Assembly (NCBI GenBank): GCA_015039315.1
Contig: WIDE01000095.1
Span: 62,001-126,000 of the forward strand
Direction of reading: 5' to 3'
Source: Clavulina sp. PMI_390
Taxonomy: Eukaryota; Basidiomycota; Agaricomycetes; Cantharellales; Hydnaceae
DNA: 64,000 nt
Part shown: in pieces, positions 21,757 through 34,250 of the stretch
Numbering within the stretch: position 1 is the stretch's first letter
How the letters are laid out: each line of letters starts with the position of its first letter
Program-made: the position numbers and the translations under genes
The notes under the pieces: generated by a model
Databases searched by the model: none
Seen by the model: the letters and a program-made list of their open reading frames with translations, nothing else
What the model was told of the DNA's origin: nothing

Positions 21757-24081
21757 TCAGAAATCTCGAGCCACCCAACCGGTCAGAATGGCCAGAACAT
21801 ACTGAACAAGCCCACCCGTGAACTTTTTTTCTGGAATCACTTCTTTACCCTTGGAATCAAGCGCCGGTCCCATGTGTGTTGTCGCAAGTAGTGTGACTAC
21901 GCTCATCCACAACATCGCCTCAGCAAAAGCTTGCCCAGGGCACGCCCTACGGGTCAGGTATACTGGCATCAGCTCCTCATTTCAAACTAGTTATCAGTGC
22001 ACGCACCGCCTGCCCCAACCAAATATGTACGTCTTAGGGTCCATGCTTCCCGAATTGGTGTCATTGTACCGATCGGGATCGAATTCTTCAGGGTCTGACG
22101 GGTATACAGTTGGATCGCGCGAAAGAGCCCAAATGTTGCCGAAAACCATAGAGCCCTGCACCATATGGCAAAACGAAACGTGAGCACGATTGATAGGAAA
22201 ATAACTCCCAGAGGGAAATGCGCACCTTCGGGATCGTATATCCTGAGATTGGGAGCATAGGAATGGAAGCAAACCCAGTTAGCATAGAATCAGATATCAC
22301 GACATTCGGAGTGAATAATAAACACCTCTATACTCAGTGTCCTCTGTTGCGGTATGTGGAAGACCAATTGGCGTCGAGGGATGCCATCGCAACACCTCTT
22401 TAAAGATATTCTCCACATATGGGAGGTTTTTACGACTATTTACCCAAGGGCGTCAGAAAATAATCAATTGAAATTCTACTAAACTGGTAGAAGCTCACTC
22501 CTTAAGATGGGGTAAACGCTCTGAGCCGACCTCACGCTCAATCTCGGCATGAGCCTTAGCTTGGACTTCTGGGTGGAAGATCATCGCCAGCAGCAACGTC
22601 CCCATCGTTGTCGACGTTGTGCGAGCAGCCGCGACATCTTTTGAGACGGCAAGTTGAGTTCAAAACAGCATCAGATGGCTCGGAAGGGATGTCCTCTCCA
22701 ATTGCAGCATAGGCGGCCAAGACACTCACAAAGCGAACCCGCTGCCCAAAGTATATTCTCCTCATCCTCTATCCCATGGCCTGGTGGCAAGTTTTCTAAA
22801 CACCTTGCAGCGAAGCTTGGCTCAGCTTTACCTGCAGCCTGGGAAAGCGTTTACATCACTCCACTGTGGCGTTATCAATAAAAAGTTGGTTACACACCAC
22901 ATCGCTCTTGACTCGCTCAAACGGCGTTGTCACAGCAGTAAGCATGTACGCCTTCCATTTGGCTGCCGTTCGTTGGAACTCAGCAATAGGCAGTGGGATC
23001 CACGCGGGTATGTGGCGCACTATGTCAGAGAATGTGCTGGCTCGTCATCGCTGGGCTGGTATAAGGACATAAATGCAACTTACTGATTGGGAATATGTTA
23101 ACCTTGAACTTTCCCACTTCAATTGCATCCCCAAAATTCAATGCGGCCTTATCTGCCGTTATTGCCATCTTAATCGAATGGTGTTGAGTAATCACTTCCA
23201 AGATGTGCGGTACACGCTTACTGGGTCGTCCTGAGAAGTGACCTTGATACCATATGTCATTCGAAGAACAAGCTTTGCCATAGTGCTACCAACCACGATT
23301 ATATTGAGAACTGTCGCTAATCGTGGAGATGGGAGGGTGAGGGAAGTTACGTACAAGACAAAGACATCCATAAATCCATCTTCCTCTTTCTGTTCTTCCT
23401 CCTTCGTATGCTGTTTCATTGCATCCCGAACAAACATTCGTGCATGCTCTTCAATCATTGAATGGTAGAGCGGCATTGCCTGTGGACCGAGGAACTGATG
23501 CAATAATTTTCTCTGGGCCTGCCAGCGTGGAGTGGAGGCGCTAAGGACAGTGATAGATTTAGACCAACCAAGACTGCATCAAGGGTAGAGAGGTTGATAT
23601 ATCAATAAATGGAATCCAATTCCCTATTGCGGAGGAGTGCGAACCCACAGGTCGAGCATTGCAAGATATGGTCTTCCCGCAACCGATCCAGACCGATGAT
23701 TCGCGATGAGATCCGATATAGCTTTAGCACTGCTAAGAATGAATATAGGCTGGCCGAGCGCGGTCAGTTTGACGACATCACCTATAAGGAAGTCCGAGAT
23801 CAGAACCGCAATAATATCATGGGAAGGGGCATAAATCTACCGAACTCTTTCGCTAGTCGCGTGTAATATAGCCAGGCGTATGCTTCTGGGATCTGGCCAG
23901 CATTACCTAGCACTGGAAGACCTTTGGGCCCCGGTGGTGCATAGCGACGAACAAGAAGCTGGCGAGCGAGGAACCAGATCGCAACGGCCAGGGAGGCCAA
24001 TAGTGGTACCGTCGTGACGAGGGCAGGTGGCAAGCTGAAAAGTATTCGAGGATCTAGCTTCCCTTCGGTGTCCTGAGACAT
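21757..24081 (-). CDS. Cytochrome P450 monooxygenase
   Basis: The N-terminus (ATG at 24081) has a membrane anchor (LVTTVPLLASLAVAIWFLA) and the hinge YAPPGPKGLPVLGN. Further exons give GDVVKLTALGQPIFIL, WQAQRKLLHQFLGPQ, an I-helix segment AARTTSTTMGTLLLAM, the ExxR helix FKEVLRWHP and the heme loop FGWGRRACPGQAFAEA. The Cys is the heme thiolate ligand. The heme loop is completed by splicing (AGGCG|gtgcgt ... acccgtag|GGCG near 22010-21960). The gene ends at the TGA 21757-21759. Expected on the ER membrane with a separate reductase. The substrate cannot be told from sequence. No sign of breakage. It shares a 475-bp upstream region with the divergent exportin gene. Confidence 0.85.
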
Positions 24082-24556
24082 GGTCTTGAGAAGGGGGAGG
24101 GAGTGTGCTACTCATAGTAGCAGAGACGAAAGCATCTTAAAGGGAAGTCAGGCATGAGAAAAGAGACACTGGTCTTCGGATTGGAACCATTTCGCTCCAC
24201 GACGTAGACATAAAGTCACACGATCGATGCGATGATAATTTGACATCTAGAGTATAACAGCAACCTGGGAGCAAAGGCGGCGCGGAAACAAGAGTCTCAC
24301 AGATCTTCCAACGAGCCGCTTCGAGACTGAGCAGTGTCAATAATTATCACCAGATTACCCATTTTGGGTCGAATCGATGCATTATTATTCTGCGCGATGG
24401 TATGAAATTGGGAGCACAATGTGGCAAGCCAGAGTGAACAAACTTCAAATAGATGGTTGTTTGTGTGTGCTTGTACGCTGTTTGCTCCAACGCGATCGAG
24501 CGCGCCTCCAGTGGTCTCCTCCTGCGCTCTTCTCGCCTTTCCACGAAAAAATCGCG
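24082..24556. promoter_or_regulatory. Divergent promoter region, P450 / Cse1
   Basis: 475 bp between the start codons of two divergent genes. It must hold both promoters. I could not assign specific sites. Confidence 0.5.
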
Positions 24557-27500
24557 ATGTCATCTCCGGTGCCAGCACTGCTTGCGCAATCGCTCGTGAT
24601 CGATCAGCGCAAGAATGCCGAAGCACAGTTGAGCTCCATGGCGGTAACGGCCGGCTTTGTGCCCCACTTGCTGCAGATCGTCTTGGACAGGAGTCAAGAT
24701 ATTCCTGTGAGACAAGCGGCGTGCGTGTACTTTAAGAACCAAATCAAGCAAAGATGGGATGATGTACGTCGGCACACTTGCTAAATCGTTCAGTTATGGT
24801 GCTTGAACAGAAGTAATCGACAACTCTTCCTACCACTTCATATCGTGAAATGACAATAGGAAGACTCCCCCATCCCAGACGCGGACAAAATTACCGTCCG
24901 GCAGAACCTTGTAGGAAGCATGGTGTCGTTATCACAACCTACCGACAAGCTGCTTCGTTCGCAAGTTGGCGAAGCTGTTGCAACAGTTGCTAAACACGAC
25001 TTCCCCGACGCATGGCCAGACCTCGTGTCAAATCTCGTCGGCACCTTGACTCCATCCGACTACACAACAAACCTTTCTGTCCTGCAGACAGCTCATAATA
25101 TCTTCGCGCCTTGGAAGAGCGAGATTCGCTCTGACAACCTGTACAAGACGATCAACCTTGCCCTCAGCCAATTCGTCGAGCCATATTTCGCGCTTTTCAG
25201 GGCAACGGGGACTCTTCTGACAAGCGCTGACGCGGCGGGGATGAACGCTGCTACACTCGGCTTACTTGGCGACGTGATGGATCTACTGTTCAGTCTGTAC
25301 TACGACATGACCGCACAAGATCTTCCACCGGCATTTGAAGATGCACACGAAGAGTTTTTCGGATCGGAAACCCAAGAAGGGTGGTTTGTCAAATTCCTAC
25401 AATGGAACCCACCACAACTGGAAGGTGATGTGAGTATCGGAATTCTCTATCAATGATCGCGTTTGTAATCTCGTCTGATTTTATTTGCTAATTCCAGCCG
25501 GATGACCCGACCCCCACTGCGCCTCTCCGAATCAAGACAACGGTCCTGGAGATATGCGAGCTGTACACGCAACGATACAACGAGCTTTCCGCCCCCCGCC
25601 TCCCAATATTTGTCCAAGGGGTCTGGCAACTCATCGGCGCCAGCTCTCCTGCCGTACGCGAAGATGGCATGGTAGCACAGGCTATCCGGTTCTTAAGCGT
25701 CAGCGCAAAGACCGGGAGCCACGTCGAGTTGTTCAAACAAGAAGCTACGTTGCGGGCTCTTTGTGAGCATATAGTTGTACCAAGTATGGGCCTAAGGGGT
25801 ATGCACCTACTAGTTCTCGTTTGTCCACCACGTTACTGATACGAAGAGTCGTTTCCTCCGGATGCCCTTCACTATCCTATCTAGAACATGAGGAAGAGCA
25901 ATTTGAAGACGATCCCCTCGAATACATTCGTCGGGACCTAGCTCTCTCCATTGACCCCACTTCCGGATCCACCAGACGTCACGCCGCTTCTGAGCTCGTG
26001 CGAGCCCTTCTCTCTATCTCCACAGAGGTTGAGTCGACGACTACGACAATCGTTCAATCACTTATTACTTCAGCCCTCTCTTCCTATGCGGCAAACCCAC
26101 AAGAGAATTGGAAGCACAAAGATACAGCTCTTGCCCTCTTCACGGCCGTAGCAAGCCTCGGTAGCACCAGCGCTATGGGCGTAACGAGCACGAACGCGAA
26201 TGTGGATGTGGTCGCCTTCTTTGGGCAGAATGTGTATGGCGATTTGACTGCCCAGCAGGGCGTGCATGCTATCTTGCAAGTGGATGCTATCCGCTTTATC
26301 TATCAATTCAGATATCAAGTATGTCTCGGCTCTGATTCTTACTACTGGCGACGTTTGCTGAGATGCTGATGATGTACTTTTATGCTCTTCTGTACCACAG
26401 CTAACCAAAGAGCAATTGTTGACCGTTCTGCCGAATCTAATGCAACATCTTGCTTCGGAAAACTACGTCTCTTACACATATGCAGCAATCACCATTGAAA
26501 GAATTCTGTTTATTAAGCGAGGAAGCGCCATGCTGTAAGCTCAAATTTTCGCCCTCATCATTCAGACCACTTATCGTTGGCTGGAATTAACAAAAAAAAA
26601 TGTAGATTCTCTCAAGCAGATATCCACGAGACTGCTGCACCAATGTTGCGGGCGCTGTTCGCGAAAATCCACAAAGAGAAAACGCCACAAAAGATCGCAG
26701 AAAACGAATATCTGATGAAATGTGAGTCATCAGAGGTGCATTGACGCTACCAGTCTCTCATACTCATAGAATCATCTCACTTTCATAAAGGTATCATGCG
26801 GGTGGTCCTTACAGCTCGTCAGACGCTCATCCCTATCTTCCAAGATGTCCTAACGAACCTTGTTGGGATATTGAATGAGATAAGCAAGAATCCGAGCAAC
26901 CCAACATTCGACCAGTATTGCTTTGAGAGCATCGCCGCACTACTTCGGTATGACTTGCTGATCCACTGCATATGATTTTATGGCTGATCTCAAGCGATTT
27001 CTCCAGGTTTACCGTCACCGGGAACGCGACTACTCTTTCTGCCTTCGAGAATATTCTCTTTGAGAGTGTACGAACAGTACTACAACAGGATATCGATCGT
27101 ACGTTCATCATGTCATGATTCTCATAGCTCTCTTCGCAAATCTCAGCATCTTGAAACTTCTATCAGAATACGTACCATATGTGCTACAAATCGTCGCGCA
27201 GATGCTCGAAATGCACGCTACCGGCGAATCCATCCCACCAATTTACGCTTCTCTATTCCCTCTTCTCATCACACCCGTTGTCTGGCAGCAAAAAGGCTCC
27301 ATACCGCCTCTGGTTCGACTCATCAAAGCCTACCTCTCCAAAGACTCCGCCACCATTGTTGCCTCAGGCACGCAGATTCCACAAATCCTCGGCGTTGTCC
27401 AGCAACGTCTTATCCCCTCGAAGTTGAATGACAACTACGGATTTGACGTCCTCGAGGCCTTGGCCACATATATTCCTCAAGAAGAGCTTGGAAAGCATTG

Positions 27501-28324
27501 GAAGGCAGTGCTTCTGATGCTTATGAATCGTCTACAGACAACCAAGACAGAAAAATATCAGGGTCTCTTCGTGAGGTTCTTATGCTTCATGATGGCTTTG
27601 GAGAAGCCGGCTCTTTTGCCATCATTCACGGTTCGTGCGGTTGAGGAGATTCAGCCTGGGTAAGTGTATAATATCTGGTTATGCTATATGACGCGACTCT
27701 CTTGCAGTCCTACTGATGGACCACTACTGATCTGACCTCTCATCGGCCACATTAGGTTATGGGTCAACGTTGTCACCGGCATCATTGTCCCCCAAATGCC
27801 GCACTTCCGTCAACGAGATCGCAGACTAGTTGGTGCAGGGGTGACACGTCTTCTCTTATCTGAAGAGATGCTTGTCGCACCCCAGATCAATACCTGGTCT
27901 GTACAGATCTCTTTTTTCGGTGTCTCTTTGTTCACTCATGATCTTCCTGTCCCAACTATCGCTTTCGCCCTTTGTTGGGATCTCTTCTCATAGGGCGCCA
28001 CTTCTCGTCGCCCTCCTTCAGCTCCTTAGCGTCCCTGAAGCAGGGGTTTCCATCTCCGAGCCTGCGAATGCGAACGTCGCTGCAGACGCCGACGTCCTTT
28101 CTGCTATCGACCACGAAGAGCAGACGGCGGGCTACCAGGCCGCGTATGCCCGCCTCGCCGCGTCAGAGACGACTACGGCCGATCCAGTCGCATATGTGGG
28201 GACAGATGTTGTGGCCTGGATGAAGGCCCAGCTCAGTGAAGCCGCTACCAGAGATTCGAGGGTGCAGCAGCAACTGTCGGTGGTCGGAAGACAGACCCCT
28301 TTGTTGACCAAAATCCTGGGATGA
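24557..28324 (+). CDS. CSE1: Exportin-2 (Cse1/CAS), importin-alpha re-exporter
   Basis: Start MSSPVPALLAQSLVID at 24557, followed by the importin-beta N-terminal domain (VPHLLQIVLDRSQDIPVRQAACVYFKNQ...KQRW). Several exons are joined by short introns. Diagnostic Cse1 segments: KHDFPDAWPDL, TAHNIFAPWKSEIRSDNLY, FSLYYDMTAQDLPPAFEDAH and LMNRLQTTKTEKYQGLFVRF. The gene ends ...PLLTKILG with TGA at 28322. Known role of the family: with RanGTP it carries importin-alpha from nucleus back to cytoplasm. It is an all-helical HEAT-repeat protein, usually of about 960-980 residues, consistent with the gene size here. No break seen; exon edges in the middle are approximate. Confidence 0.88.
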
Positions 28325-28410
28325 AGGATGACATTTATCGACTAAAAACAAAATTGGATAATGATAGATACCAGTGCTGTTATACTTGTAATGGATGCAT
28401 CATCGATCGC

Positions 28411-28633
28411 CTAAGTGTCCTCTGAAGAGTGTCCGGAGTTCGCCTCTGCATCGCCTTCAGGAGCCGAAGCACGTGCAAGGGGCAGCGCATTCTCACTGGC
28501 TGACTTGATGAACTGCAATGCTGTGGCCGGAGCTCTATCAAACAAAACAGATGGAAAAGGCTTCCTGCGTCGTCAGATTTTGGTATTGATTCGGTGGCCA
28601 CAGTGTCGCATAGGGTTGGGAAGATTGGGCCAT
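28411..28633 (-). CDS. Small protein, unrecognised (two exons)
   Basis: ATG at 28633; exon 1 is 28633-28602, a 37-nt intron follows (gtggcc...cgcag, with a ctgac branch) and exon 2 is 28564-28411 ending in TAG. The joined frame gives 61 residues, beginning MAQSSQPYATL and then KPFPSVLFDRAPATALQFIK, with an acidic, Ser-rich C-terminus. Composition looks protein-like and the splice keeps the frame, but 37 nt is very short for an intron and I know no family. It lies between convergent-to-tandem housekeeping genes, where an extra small gene is possible. Confidence 0.35.
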
Positions 28634-28741
28634 GTCAAGGAAAAAAGATTGATTGCTATGAATGAAGGTCTTTTACCGACATATGGGGTGAGAGGTACGA
28701 AAGAAGGCTTCGCATGTAGGAGATAGATGGACCCAGCACAT

Positions 28742-29978
28742 TCAAGGTGGTCCACACCGCGAGACGATGTAATCCTTCAAGCGCTTCTGTTCAACACCGC
28801 CAACACCCTCCATTTGTTCTGGTTCGAGACCATCTTCATTGGTCTAAAGAGAGTGGTTAAGGCAAGGAGGCCTTGTAGAAATGATAGGATTCTTACCCGA
28901 TTTCGGTCAGCTCCGGCTTCTATTAGTAGTATGGCTACGTCTCCGTGTCCAGATTCCATGGCTAGGTGGAGTGGTGTATTACCTAGAGAAGTGAACATAA
29001 GATAAGGAGAGGGCAGATCAGGGAATTGGCACTAACCGACGCGATCCGCTGTGTTCAACCTCGTCTTTGGTAGTTTGAGTTCAGCGGGAGGAGACAGGAG
29101 AAGCGAAACGAAGGCGGAGGAGTTTGTGGTGGCTGCACGATGTCTGTGGTTGGGGACTGGCATGAGCCGTTAGAAATCATGGTTTACATTGGGAAACCAT
29201 ACAAGGGATGTTGGTTTGCTCGATCCTTAGCGTTGATCTGGGAATGGAGATATGTCAGGATGAGAATTCCGGATGCAGTATCAAAAACGAGCTCACATCA
29301 GCACCACGGTTGATGAGGGTACGCCCAATCTGGAAGGTTTATGTCAAGCATTATGATGGAGAACCCTGCAGGCTACAAAACAATGCTAACCTGCACCCGG
29401 CCTTTCGAAGCAGCATAGTGCCTGGCCAATGGCTCAAAATCAGGATCGAGTTCATTGGGGAGCGAGAGCGAGAGCTTACAGAGCCGTTATACCCTTGTCG
29501 TTCGCAGCTTTGACATCTGCACCATTGCCGATTAGTTCCTCAATGACGGGTTCAAAACCTGCGCTGACTGTTGGAGCGAACAGTAAGTGAACCGAGACTT
29601 CCTCAGCAACACGGGTTCATCTCACCAGCAATCATGAGAGGAGTCCAGCCCATTTCATCCCGGGCATTGACATCTGCTTTCTGGTCAAGGAGATATCTTG
29701 TACTGTCCAATGAGCCAGTCGATGCTGCGGTGTGCAGAGGCGTCCGCCCGTCCTTAGAGGGGGAAGAACACGTTTATAGATAATCATTAGCTACCGTATG
29801 TCATTTACTTACAGCATCTTTAGCATTCAACAGCGAAGCATTAGCTGTCAGCAGGCTCCGGACTAAGGAGGCCTGATCTGTGCGGGGCGCCAGATGAAGT
29901 TAGAACAGCGGCAAAGTATCCTATGGGTGACTGATACATGCTTTGTTGGGCCGCATTATGAATCGACAGTGTAGACAT
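28742..29978 (-). CDS. NAS6: Gankyrin / Nas6, 26S proteasome assembly chaperone
   Basis: A many-exon ankyrin-repeat protein. Start MSTLSIHNAAQQ (ATG 29978). The frame is kept if intron 1 uses a GC donor (29941), giving NQASLVRSLLTANASLLNAKDA. Ankyrin repeats follow: DGRTPLHTAASTGSLDSTRY, EMGWTPLMIA, ARHYAASKGRVQ, GNTPLHLAMESGHGDVAILL. The C-terminus GLEPEQMEGVGGVEQKRLKD...VSRCGPP with TGA at 28742 fits fungal gankyrin. The family binds the Rpt3 C-domain during assembly of the proteasome regulatory particle. At least eight very small exons. Divergent from the TFIIH gene, with about 100 bp between starts. One repeat region (HRAATTNSSAFVSLLL...) is less typical. Confidence 0.82.
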
Positions 29979-30078
29979 CTTGCTGGAGGCAGAGAGTAAG
30001 GCTCTCAACCCAAGGTACGCGTATGCTTTGGTCTAGTTTGGACCGAGGATCGGGATAAACAGCTGTCAACGACCACTC
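29979..30078. promoter_or_regulatory. Compact bidirectional promoter, NAS6 / TFB2
   Basis: Only 100 bp separate the two start codons, which point away from each other. Both 5' leaders and core promoters must fit here or overlap the neighbouring gene. Confidence 0.6.
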
Positions 30079-32358
30079 ATGGCTTCGTCCTCCAGCTCCT
30101 CAGCACCCAAGGCCAAACGAGAACATGTGTTGCTTCCGTTCTTAAAACAGCAGTCAGAAGCTTCTCTATCAAACCTTTATAAAAGTCCTTCGTCATGTTT
30201 GTCTGTCTATCGGTACGGCCACTGCTCGAACTCTTGCTGTGTTTCCGTGCCCATACTTAGGTGGTCATGAGAATTCAGTCTCTTGCATGCGCTCGAACGA
30301 CAAATAGTCATCTCCCTTGTGTGGCTTGATAATCCCACGTCAAGGGACTCATTAGCGTCTTGGGTGAGGCAGACCAAAGAAGCACGCAGGTCTGTTTGCC
30401 TCGCCAGTGAGAGAGACGCAAGAGTGTTGTTAACTGCCGTGGTAGGCTTTGGGACCGATCCCTTGACACATTATCACGCCTCCGACTAATAGTCCTCACG
30501 GATACATCCATGAATCTCAATGCTCAGTTCCGAACACATTTCAGGATCGCTCTACAGGGAGGGTGGGTGTTTTATGCTCAGTTTATGGATCGCAATTTGC
30601 TCAATTTTCCGACGGATCTCTTAGTGGAAACCATCGTTCATTTGGAGTCCCATCATCGGATAAAGTCGAGAAGGAGGGGAAAGATGGCAAGAGACCACCA
30701 GTCACTATCGAGTTTCTAGATAACCACACGGCACAAAAATGGGAGGTGAATCATGACCGTTCTTTCCTCTCCGATTTATGATGCTCAAATCTTAGCAGAC
30801 AATTCTGCATTTCCTTGTTTCCTCTGGTTCAGGGAACGACACCCGCCCGTCCGATGGTGTCTTGTTTTTACTTCTCAGAGGAGGACTTATGGCACCTATC
30901 AGGTTCGGTGCTGTATTTCTATCTTTGCTGCTTTGAAACTGAATGTCTCTCACTAGCCCACAGTCTAGTCAAATGACAATCACCTCCAGAGGGTTCCAGT
31001 TCCTTCTGCAGCCGCCCCATGAACAATTATGGGATCTTCTGCAGCACTCGTTGGAGCTTTGTGAGGTAAATCTGCGCCCACCATAGTCCAACTCCCCAGA
31101 GCTGATGAGGACCATAGGAGCGTGGTATGATCGTCGTAGATGTGTTAAGCCTACTCCTCATGCTGTCCACGATGGAGCTGGGTCAGGTTCGTTGAAACGA
31201 TCCATTCGCTTCATTGATAAACCGACCTTCTCTGAGCTTCTTGAGTGTAGGACTACTCGACTGAGCTTCTAACTGCCACTCAAATCGCCTTGCTTGAGGA
31301 TCTCCGTGATTATGGACTGGTCTGGCAACGAAATGTGCGTAGTGCATCTCGATAAAACGGCACTTATCCCCCTCAATCCGTGCCTGCCACTTATTTGCTT
31401 CTCCCGTAGTCCAAATCACGCCGATTCTACCCAACGCGGCTCGCAACCACCCTGACCTCCGCGCTACCATCCCTCATTCCCTCAACACATTCCACCTCAA
31501 CTGCATCTACTTCCACCAGCAATACCGCTTCCTCTTCAGCCTTGTCTGGAGCACTGGCTGGTGGTGCTGGACATGAGCAGGGTGGATTCATCATCATTGA
31601 AACAAACTATCGACTGTATGCGTATACTGGTTAGTCAAAGTCGTTTATCTCTTGATGAAAATCCATGCTTAACTGCAGTCTCTCTTGATATCACTACATA
31701 GATAACGCTCTCCAGATTGCTGTTCTCAACCTCTTTGTTTCTCTTCGGACTCGATTCCCCAACCTTGTTGTAGGCGCTCTGACAAGAGAGTCTGTCAATA
31801 ATGCACTGAACAATGGGATAACTGCGGATCAGGTAAATCTAATGATGTTCTATTGGATCTTCTGGGCGGGCGCTGACGACAGCGGTCTCCAATATAGATT
31901 ATCAGCTATCTGACAACACATGCCCATCCCCATATGAGAAAAAATGTACGCAGCTCTCTTTGATCGCTTCTCCCTAGCTCCATCTCATACGTTTATGGCG
32001 TAGAACCCTGTCATATCTTCGACAGTCCAAGATCAGATTCGAATCTGGGAGAATGAGCGCAATCGGGTCAAGACAGAGGACGGTACGTCTCCTTCACCTC
32101 TTCTTGCCAAAAAATGCCTCATCAATATGCTCTTTAATAGGCTTCCTCTACACAGAGTTCACCTCTGAGGCCGACTTCCTCGATACTCTCCACTATGCGA
32201 AACAGAATGATGCTGTGGTCTGGGAGAGCCGCAAGGATCTCATGTTTTTCGTGACAAGTACGGGACACGAGGTCCTTCGAGCGTATATTAAGCGCAAGTC
32301 CGAACAGCAAACTATGATGGGGACAAGTGCAGCGAGCGGAGGTTTATATCAGTACTAG
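30079..32358 (+). CDS. TFB2: TFIIH core subunit Tfb2 (p52 / GTF2H4)
   Basis: Start [20 protein letters not shown]. Later exons give [20 protein letters not shown] and [49 protein letters not shown] and [19 protein letters not shown], all typical of Tfb2. The C-terminal domain ([36 protein letters not shown]) is the part that pairs with Tfb5/p8. Known role: anchors the Ssl2/XPB helicase in TFIIH for promoter opening and nucleotide excision repair. Ends with TAG at 32356-32358. About eight to ten exons; internal edges approximate. Confidence 0.85.
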
Positions 32359-32806
32359 AACAAGTGCTTGCCGTAGCTTGTGCTAATCTTCTGGGAATAA
32401 ACAATCCCAAAACAATCCATGTCAAGCTGGTATCAATGCCAGACCAAATTTCAGGATCGAGACTCCCATCATAAAGGGGCGTTTGGTAGCTCTAGTGGAA
32501 GCCGCTCGATGAGACGGTATTAAGCGCCGCAAATCCGTCAAAATGAGCTTTGTTCCATGACTCAGAACCGCTATCTTGGGCGGACCAACATCTGGCAATG
32601 ACAGCGGACCTATTCTGCGATGAAGCTATGACAAATAGCAAGATGGGATTGGGCTGCATCTGAATCTACCTGACAGTATCAAATCACCAGGCAGTTTCTG
32701 AACTGTATAGGATCCATGGAGCAACATCTGAGCTACCTACTTACTGCAGGTTTTGATTAAGGGAGAGGAGATACTTGAAGGAGTCTAAACGGCTAGAGTT
32801 ACCGAC
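32359..32806. other. Intergenic (convergent 3' ends)
   Basis: About 450 bp between the 3' ends of TFB2 (+) and an F-box gene (-). No gene seen. Confidence 0.5.
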
Positions 32807-34229
32807 CTAGCTATCGTTACTCGCGATGGTGATACGTCCCCGCAAATCAGGCGCGATTGCCTCTAAACGAGCGGTAGTTATGGCTAACTTTGGTATGATA
32901 ACGGATAGGAGAGGTCGTTGGTGTAAAAGCTGGACTACAAATCCATCAATCTGCGAGCGCATACCATGGAAGGCAGGGTTGTTTGAAAGTTGCATATTTT
33001 GCCCATATTCCTGGAATTTCTCGTAACATAGAAGCCGAAGCGAGGGAAAAAGTCGTTGTGTATGGCCCGAAATGATAACATCTTGGCTAACAGACGTCTG
33101 GGGGTCAAGAAGTATGTTCAGAAAGACCCCCCAGGTGTGGAGCTCGAGGGGAGGGAGGTGAAGTACTTCGACAGAAGGCATCATTTGATGCGGTGGAATG
33201 TTCCTGAGGCCAACTCCGGGTAGCGATATTTGACCTTTCAGTGAGACCGTTAGGGCACGAGGAAAGGTTTCGGGTTGCAACATCGTCAAAAAGGCCATGC
33301 CTTTTGTTATGATGTGTGAAACCTGGGGAGCGGAAATCAGAGGAAGGATAAGATTGTTGTCAAACTCGAGCGTCTCCATGTTGGGAAATTCAGAGGGTGG
33401 TAAGGGTGCGTCAAGTCGCACTGCACAGTTGAGGACTAGGTGCCTAACTTGCGACAAACGTGGAAGAGTGGAGAGTCTCAGAGGGAGGTGGCTTTCAAAT
33501 GTGAATTCATCCAGACTCTCCAAGGGTATAGATGTGAACGTCCTGTCGTCAAAATCCTTCACCCTCACACGACGAAGTCGAGGAGCGTATAATGGTGTCA
33601 GAAAAAGGCCCGCCGCATTGATTGTAGCACCAGCAGGGGCTTGGGGGTGGGCGTGAATTCGATCAATCGAATCCGCGACAAAAGTTGCGTTCTCGAGTAA
33701 AGGGAAATTGTTGGGGAATGGAACGATAAGATTCAATGTGTGTAATGTCGCCCACACATAAAGGGAACGGCATCGCACCAATCCTGGTACAACCGCCTCC
33801 CATGTAGCTGGCACTCGAGCCGGCTCTTGGATATGTACGAAGATGTCCAAAGGTTTGGCTTTCGAGTGGTTAATACACACTTCTATGAAGGCTGGAGTGG
33901 TATCCAAGGATGATCCGTTGAGCTGGATGTCCAATATTGACCACAGATTCGCGTTCGCGAAGGCAATCTCTCGCCATCTTTTAGATACGGAGGTGATGAC
34001 AACACGTAACCCATCCCATTCATTACGAGGGGGATCGATAGAGGCCTTTGGCATATTTCCTAACATGATGAGGTGTAAATTCGCCAAACTCCAAGCAATG
34101 CCGAAGACATGAGAGATGAGTTCGTTTGGAAGGCTGTCCACAAGCGAAAGCTAGGAAACGGAATGCACTACTTTGAGCGTGATTGGGGGAAAGGAGGGTG
34201 TGAGGGACGTGTTGACATACCTGAGTCAT
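32807..34229 (-). CDS. F-box-like protein, family B
   Basis: The main exon has no ATG at the F-box. A 9-nt first exon (ATG ACT CAG, 34229-34221) and a 70-nt intron (34220-34151, gtatgt...cctag) join in frame to give MTQLSLVDSLPNELISHVF. The rest is a 440-residue family B protein: ITSVSKRWREIAFANANLWSILDI (F-box end), CRSLYVWA, then short leucine-rich-like units, ending ALRGR-type 'APDLRGRITIASNDS'. It differs from the three upstream neighbours, which start directly with MDRLPIELIS or MNRLPIELIS. Its start lies only 21 bp after the stop of the next family B gene. Likely SCF adaptor, substrate unknown. Confidence 0.75.
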
Positions 34230-34250
34230 TGCGATAATAGCGCTGTTGTC

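Noticed and set aside
21818..23086. Several plus-strand ORFs of 60-120 codons
   Set aside because: They are antisense to the cytochrome P450 exons, which form a complete recognised protein.
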